From: Gloeomargaritales cyanobacterium VI4D9
GTDB taxonomy: Bacteria > Cyanobacteriota > Cyanobacteriia > Gloeomargaritales > Gloeomargaritaceae
Direction: 5' to 3'
Assembly: GCA_927797885.1 (NCBI GenBank)
Contig: OV696605.1
Coordinates: 2,269,157 to 2,333,156 of the forward strand
Length of the DNA: 64,000 nt
Positions 63,807 through 64,000 of this stretch are shown in pieces. The notes under the pieces were generated by a model that saw only the letters and a list, made by a program, of their open reading frames with translations, ran no database searches and had not been told where the DNA came from. The stretch's first letter is position 1. Every line of letters begins with the position of its first letter. The translations under genes and the position numbers were made by a program.

Positions 63807-64000
63807 ATTAAGTCATAGCACTCTTGACAAGTAATCAGTAAGTTCTATGATTTTGAGAACCAAAGCGGCGATTGGCTTCCACAGGGGAACCACCTTATGA
63901 CATTGGAGGTTGGGGGTACGGTCGGTCAGGTTCGTATTCAGTGGTCAAGGTTCAACGCTCAAACAAGGCTAAGCTTTAGGCTTGCGGGAGGATTTCTTAG
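63807..64000. other. gene-free end of window
   Basis: 194 bp upstream of the cas4-cas1 gene. CTCTTGACAAGTAATC at 63823 may be a -35 like element of the cas promoter on either strand. No gene or repeat recognised to the window edge. Confidence 0.3.

Overview
The window is chromosomal DNA of a cyanobacterium. The evidence is a set of photosynthesis and pigment genes: the OmpR-type regulator RpaB, a CruA-type lycopene cyclase, heme oxygenase HO-1, magnesium chelatase subunit ChlD, a CtpA-type protease, split-subunit transhydrogenase genes (pntA2, pntB), a SigG-like ECF sigma factor and a SphX/PstS phosphate-binding lipoprotein. Codon use is GC-rich in these core genes. The sequence alone does not let me name the species.

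Layout. 1-5971: rpaB, an inositol-phosphatase family gene, cruA and an EgtD-like methyltransferase. 5972-9880: a defence-like island with a candidate structured RNA, a retron reverse transcriptase, a HEPN-motif protein and a WYL regulator whose C-terminus is made by a transposable element. 9999-14404: pntB, pntA2, def, ho1 and a DUF39 gene. 14421-18139: an IS630 element split by an IS4-family element, a hypothetical gene and a transposase remnant. 18190-21353: a phospholipase-D lipoprotein, ECF sigma, its probable anti-sigma and a coiled-coil membrane protein. 21396-33261: a repeat-rich region with two inverted copies of a module (nuclease-ParA fusion plus a small SAP/Rho-N-like partner) around an ABC ATPase, an IS1 element and a K+ channel/RCK protein. 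Copy 1 is intact; copy 2 is broken by an IS5-family element and a MITE. 33244-37177: two paralogous methyltransferases and sphX. 37164-44707: one long minus-strand gene cluster (PP2C, DUF4079, ctpA, hom, a small protein, Hpt, response regulator, folP, glycosyltransferase). 44925-47931: a small protein, chlD and a DUF4129-like membrane protein.

47973-58300: a tRNA-Gly(UCC) gene followed by a 10.3 kb integrative element. It has a 48 bp attL/attR duplication, a tyrosine integrase, a prim-pol/helicase replication protein, a DCL-domain protein, a TopoVI-A/Toprim-like protein, a minus-strand cluster of very small proteins and a putative self-regulated DNA-binding gene. 58516-63767: a CRISPR locus with one orphan repeat, two small genes, a 35-repeat array, cas2 and a cas4-cas1 fusion. 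No interference gene lies inside the window.

Transposable elements give the window much of its structure. At least six families of about 100-175 bp MITE-like elements are present. Three have the same termini and target-site type as autonomous elements found here: IS5 type with 4 bp TSD, IS630 type with TA, and IS4 type with 9 bp TSD. Several insertions are dated relative to each other by nesting. The best candidates for an undescribed system are the retron-HEPN-WYL locus and the duplicated nuclease-ParA plus SAP-like module.
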